Source: JAAFIP01 sp043721235 (GTDB lineage: Bacteria > Pseudomonadota > Gammaproteobacteria > Burkholderiales > Burkholderiaceae_C). From it: a DNA stretch of 7,544 nucleotides. Where the stretch lies: the NCBI GenBank assembly GCA_043721235.1, contig JAYSRE010000201.1:1-7544 (forward strand). The letters are read 5' to 3'. Each line of letters opens with the position of its first letter. Position 1 is the first letter of the stretch. Below are positions 6,301 through 7,544 of this stretch, piece by piece. Below the pieces are notes generated by a model that saw nothing but the letters and a program-made list of their open reading frames with translations, was not told the DNA's origin and ran no database searches. Made by a program: the position numbers and the translations under genes.

Positions 6301-6667
6301 CGTCACTTTCACCAACGGCGACATCGCCAAACAGATCACTCGTCAAATCCATTGGACGAACCACCTTTTCGATAAATTCGATCTCACTCGCAGAAATGCC
6401 GTATTTTGCATATAAGCACATCAGCCCCGGCATTGCGTAATGTTGCCGCTCGAAGTCAGATTTGCCGTATTTATGCTCTACCACAGCGAGTTTGCGCCGC
6501 AGTATTTGCACGATGAAATTGCCGCTGCCGCACGCGGGCTCCAAAAAACGGGAGTCAATGCGTTCAGTCTCGTCCTTCACGAGGTCGAGCATGGCTTCGA
6601 CCATCCAGGCAGGTCTGAATACCTCGCCGTGGTCGGCAACGCGTTGTTTGGACTTGACGAGGCTCAT
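6293..6667 (-). pseudogene. N6-adenine DNA methyltransferase remnant (internally deleted or chimeric)
   Basis: The 124-residue frame starts like a restriction-modification N6-adenine methyltransferase. A motif X-like segment VADHGEVFRP is at 10-19, and the SAM-binding motif I FLEPACGSGNF is at 41-51. Helix SDFERQHYAMPGLMCLY (70-86) follows. The family normally continues with the acidic motif II and the catalytic motif IV (NPPY type), and at two to several times this length. Here the sequence switches at about residue 86 (near 6410) to AKYGISASEIEFIEKVVRPM and ends at 124. The tail resembles the C-terminal end of larger Eco57I-type methylases. No NPPY or DPPY is present, so DNA methylation activity is not expected. 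ATG 6667 is the only reasonable start, with an in-frame stop two codons upstream. It is the first frame of the overlapping chain leading into fic. Confidence 0.78.
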
Positions 6668-6866
6668 GGGTTAGTGGGACGATTTAGATCAATACGACTT
6701 AACAATTGTCGCTTACATCAGAGTTGCGCCAATAATTACGTTTCGGCTATACCTCAAGCATCATTAGATGCCTCTTCGCCATAGCCGGACAATCGTAGTG
6801 ATGAAATTAGGACAACAGCGCTATGGATTGATGCGCAGCCAAGTGTGTTGACGAACACGATTTCCG
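6668..6866. other. non-coding region between the methyltransferase remnant and the truncated regulator copy
   Basis: No convincing gene is seen in these 199 bp, which are more AT-rich than the flanking genes. They hold an inverted repeat CGGCTAT (6744-6750) / ATAGCCG (6781-6787) enclosing a small perfect hairpin GCATC-ATTA-GATGC (6758-6771). There is also a dyad GTGTT-GACG-AACAC (6845-6858). The promoter of the methyltransferase/fic chain would have to lie here, but no clear -35/-10 pair was found. Confidence 0.4.
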
Positions 6867-7172
6867 TTAGGTTGCTTGATATTTGCACTTCTGCAAGGTG
6901 GGCAGTATCCAGGCTTTCAAAGCAGCCCGCACAGCCAATACCACCCGCTTGATAGCCGTTCTGTCAGGCCTGGCCTGCGCATCCTGCACCGCCCAAGCCA
7001 ACAAAAACTCTGCCTTGGTGTAAGCCCGCCCTTGCTGGGAAGCCGCTACCAAGCCTGCCAAAAATAAAGCCGCTTTGTGGTGCTTTAGCGGCGCAGACAC
7101 ACCATCGCACGCAACACAATGCCTAGTTAACTGCAAGGTTGTGGTAGATTCGACATTTGACACAACTGACAC
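6867..7172 (-). pseudogene. truncated copy of the winged-helix regulator gene
   Basis: This 101-residue frame repeats the N-terminus of the 486-residue protein at 3662-5122. Residues 1-85 align with 1-86 of the full copy, with eight substitutions (such as Gly20 to Cys and Cys46 to Ser) and one lost codon. The stretch from QQGRAY to the end of the match is identical over 40 residues. After Leu85, at base 6918, the sequence becomes unrelated and adds only 16 residues (KAWILPTLQKCKYQAT). The predicted wing hairpin and the whole helical part are missing. It has the same GTG start and GAGGGG 11 nt upstream as the full copy. It is most likely a broken paralogue. A short product that interferes with the full protein is possible but speculative. 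Confidence 0.78.
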
Positions 7173-7201
7173 TTTACAACAAACCCCTCAGCGCTTTCAA
7201 T
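7173..7201 (+). promoter_or_regulatory. candidate sigma70-type promoter for the lipoprotein gene
   Basis: TTTACA (7173-7178, five of six to consensus) and TTCAAT (7196-7201, four of six) are separated by exactly 17 bp. They point toward the lipoprotein ATG at 7247. In copy A the equivalent -10 is TTCGAT, one base worse. A perfect TTGACA at 7157-7162 has no matching -10 at 16-18 bp. The assignment is by eye and tentative. Confidence 0.3.
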
Positions 7202-7207
7202 GCGTTA

Positions 7208-7225
7208 CACAAAACTACTTTTGTG
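7208..7225. promoter_or_regulatory. inverted repeat CACAAAA-CTAC-TTTTGTG in the leader, copy B
   Basis: This is identical to the element at 5158-5175. Here it lies between the candidate + strand promoter and the lipoprotein ATG, and also upstream of the GTG of the truncated regulator copy. It could therefore act on both directions, as an operator or as a leader hairpin. Confidence 0.4.
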
Positions 7226-7246
7226 TATTTTTAAGGGCTGTTTGAA

Positions 7247-7480
7247 ATGAATAAGTTACAAAATCCGGGTTCAGTTTTAATGAGTGTGTTGATTACAGTT
7301 GCTCTGGCGGCTTGTGGAGGCGGGGGTGGAGGAGATCCACCTGTAACAGCAACACCTAGTGGTGCTCCGAGTTCCACTCCACCTGTAACAGCAACACCTA
7401 GCGGTGGGTCGGATTCCAGTCTAGATTTGGCGAAGACACTTTTAGCAGAGCCTGTCAGAAATTTTGTGTGTGAGGCATAA
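7247..7480 (+). CDS. small predicted lipoprotein with poly-Gly and Thr/Pro repeat linker
   Basis: The 77-residue protein begins with a lipoprotein signal peptide (MNKLQNPGSV, then hydrophobic LMSVLITVALAAC). The lipobox is LAAC with Cys23, so the product should be exported and lipid-modified. Six glycines follow, then two copies of PPVTATPSG (residues 31-39 and 45-53), then a short tail LDLAKTLLAEPVRNFVCEA ending with a TAA. No enzymatic domain is seen. Such a linker usually tethers a folded domain, so a 24-residue tail is odd and the gene may be truncated by an early stop. The start is supported by AAGGG 9 nt upstream. Codon use is more AT-rich than in the genes at the left of the window. 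A new ORF starts one base after the stop, suggesting an operon. The function is unknown. Confidence 0.65.
   Translation: MNKLQNPGSVLMSVLITVALAACGGGGGGDPPVTATPSGAPSSTPPVTATPSGGSDSSLDLAKTLLAEPVRNFVCEA
7337..7363 (+). repeat. 27-bp repeat in the lipoprotein gene, copy 1
   Basis: CCACCTGTAACAGCAACACC and the following seven bases recur 42 nt downstream (7379-7405) with one mismatch. The period of 14 codons keeps frame and duplicates the PPVTATPSG linker motif. Confidence 0.88.
7379..7405 (+). repeat. 27-bp repeat in the lipoprotein gene, copy 2
   Basis: Second copy of the 7337-7363 unit, differing by a single T/C change in the Ser codon (AGT versus AGC). Confidence 0.88.
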
Positions 7481-7481
7481 C

Positions 7482-7544
7482 ATGAGTAAACGAAAGAGCA
7501 TGTATGCCAAGCAAAAAGAAACCAGCCGCACCAGCGGCCAGCAA
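7482..7544 (+). CDS. start of an unidentified basic ORF, cut by the window edge
   Basis: ATG at 7482 lies one base after the lipoprotein stop (TAA-C-ATG) and the frame stays open to the end of the window. It gives MSKRKSMYAKQKETSRTSGQQ. The first 17 residues are strongly basic and hydrophilic, with no signal peptide, so a cytosolic or nucleic-acid-contacting N-terminus is possible. The near-zero spacing suggests co-translation with the lipoprotein gene. The visible 21 residues are too few to assign a family. Confidence 0.45.
   Translation, partial: MSKRKSMYAKQKETSRTSGQQ

Larger units (their letters stand above)
6918..7234 (-). repeat. direct repeat, copy B (truncated regulator 5' end plus leader)
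   Basis: This 317-bp segment matches copy A (4865-5184), with about two dozen mismatches by eye and a 3-nt deletion near the start of the coding region. Together the two copies bracket a segment of about 1.7 kb that holds fic and the methyltransferase remnant. The left match ends inside codon sequence at 6918; the right match ends at 7234, just before the ribosome site of the + strand lipoprotein gene. Confidence 0.92.

Noticed and set aside
5909..6415. + strand open frame (168 codons) opposite fic and the methylase remnant
   Set aside because: It crosses the ends of two - strand frames with strong motifs and has no domain of its own.
6697..6872. Possible integron attC site: ACTTAAC near 6697 and GTTAGGT at 6866
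   Set aside because: The spacing of about 175 bp exceeds usual attC sizes, no complementary L boxes were found, and no integrase or cassette array is present.
4865..7234. Composite transposon or insertion sequence
   Set aside because: The flanking repeats are parts of a regulator gene, carry no transposase, and show no terminal inverted repeats or short target duplication that I could identify.

Overview
The window looks like chromosomal DNA from a beta-proteobacterium of the order Burkholderiales, probably Comamonadaceae. This is judged from the GC-rich coding style, the type of TrhO and pseudouridine synthase, and the habit of putting a poly-glycine run directly after a lipoprotein cysteine. 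No marker gene fixes the genus, so the assignment is an inference.

Layout. Positions 1-3615 (+ strand) are ordinary housekeeping or metabolic genes: trhO (tRNA U34 hydroxylase), an RluA-family pseudouridine synthase, and a membrane-anchored PQQ-type sugar dehydrogenase of the YliI/GSDH family. The first two both modify RNA and lie 78 bp apart. A convergent gap of about 46 bp follows. Positions 3662-5122 (- strand) hold an unrecognised 486-residue protein with a predicted N-terminal winged helix and a helical, TPR-like remainder.

Positions 4865-7234 are the unusual part. A sequence of about 320 bp, covering the first 86 codons of that regulator-like gene plus its 5' leader, occurs twice as a direct repeat (4865-5184 and 6918-7234, roughly 90 percent identical). 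The second copy is cut off after codon 85 and is a gene fragment. Between the copies lie, all on the - strand, a chimeric remnant of an N6-adenine DNA methyltransferase, a 19-codon ORF and an intact class II Fic protein, each overlapping the next by a few bases. The best reading is the eroded remains of a restriction-modification (defence) operon with an intact Fic gene, lodged between two paralogous regulator/promoter copies.

Positions 7235-7544 (+ strand), running away from the second repeat copy, hold a small lipoprotein with a poly-Gly and PPVTATPSG-repeat linker. One base after its stop a new basic ORF begins and runs off the window. The duplicated leader may therefore act as a divergent control region, and it contains a perfect 7-bp inverted repeat.

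No rRNA, tRNA, CRISPR array, transposase or integrase was seen. No complete, clearly new system is visible. The strongest leads are the repeat-flanked Fic/RM remnant and the duplicated regulator with its divergent lipoprotein operon.
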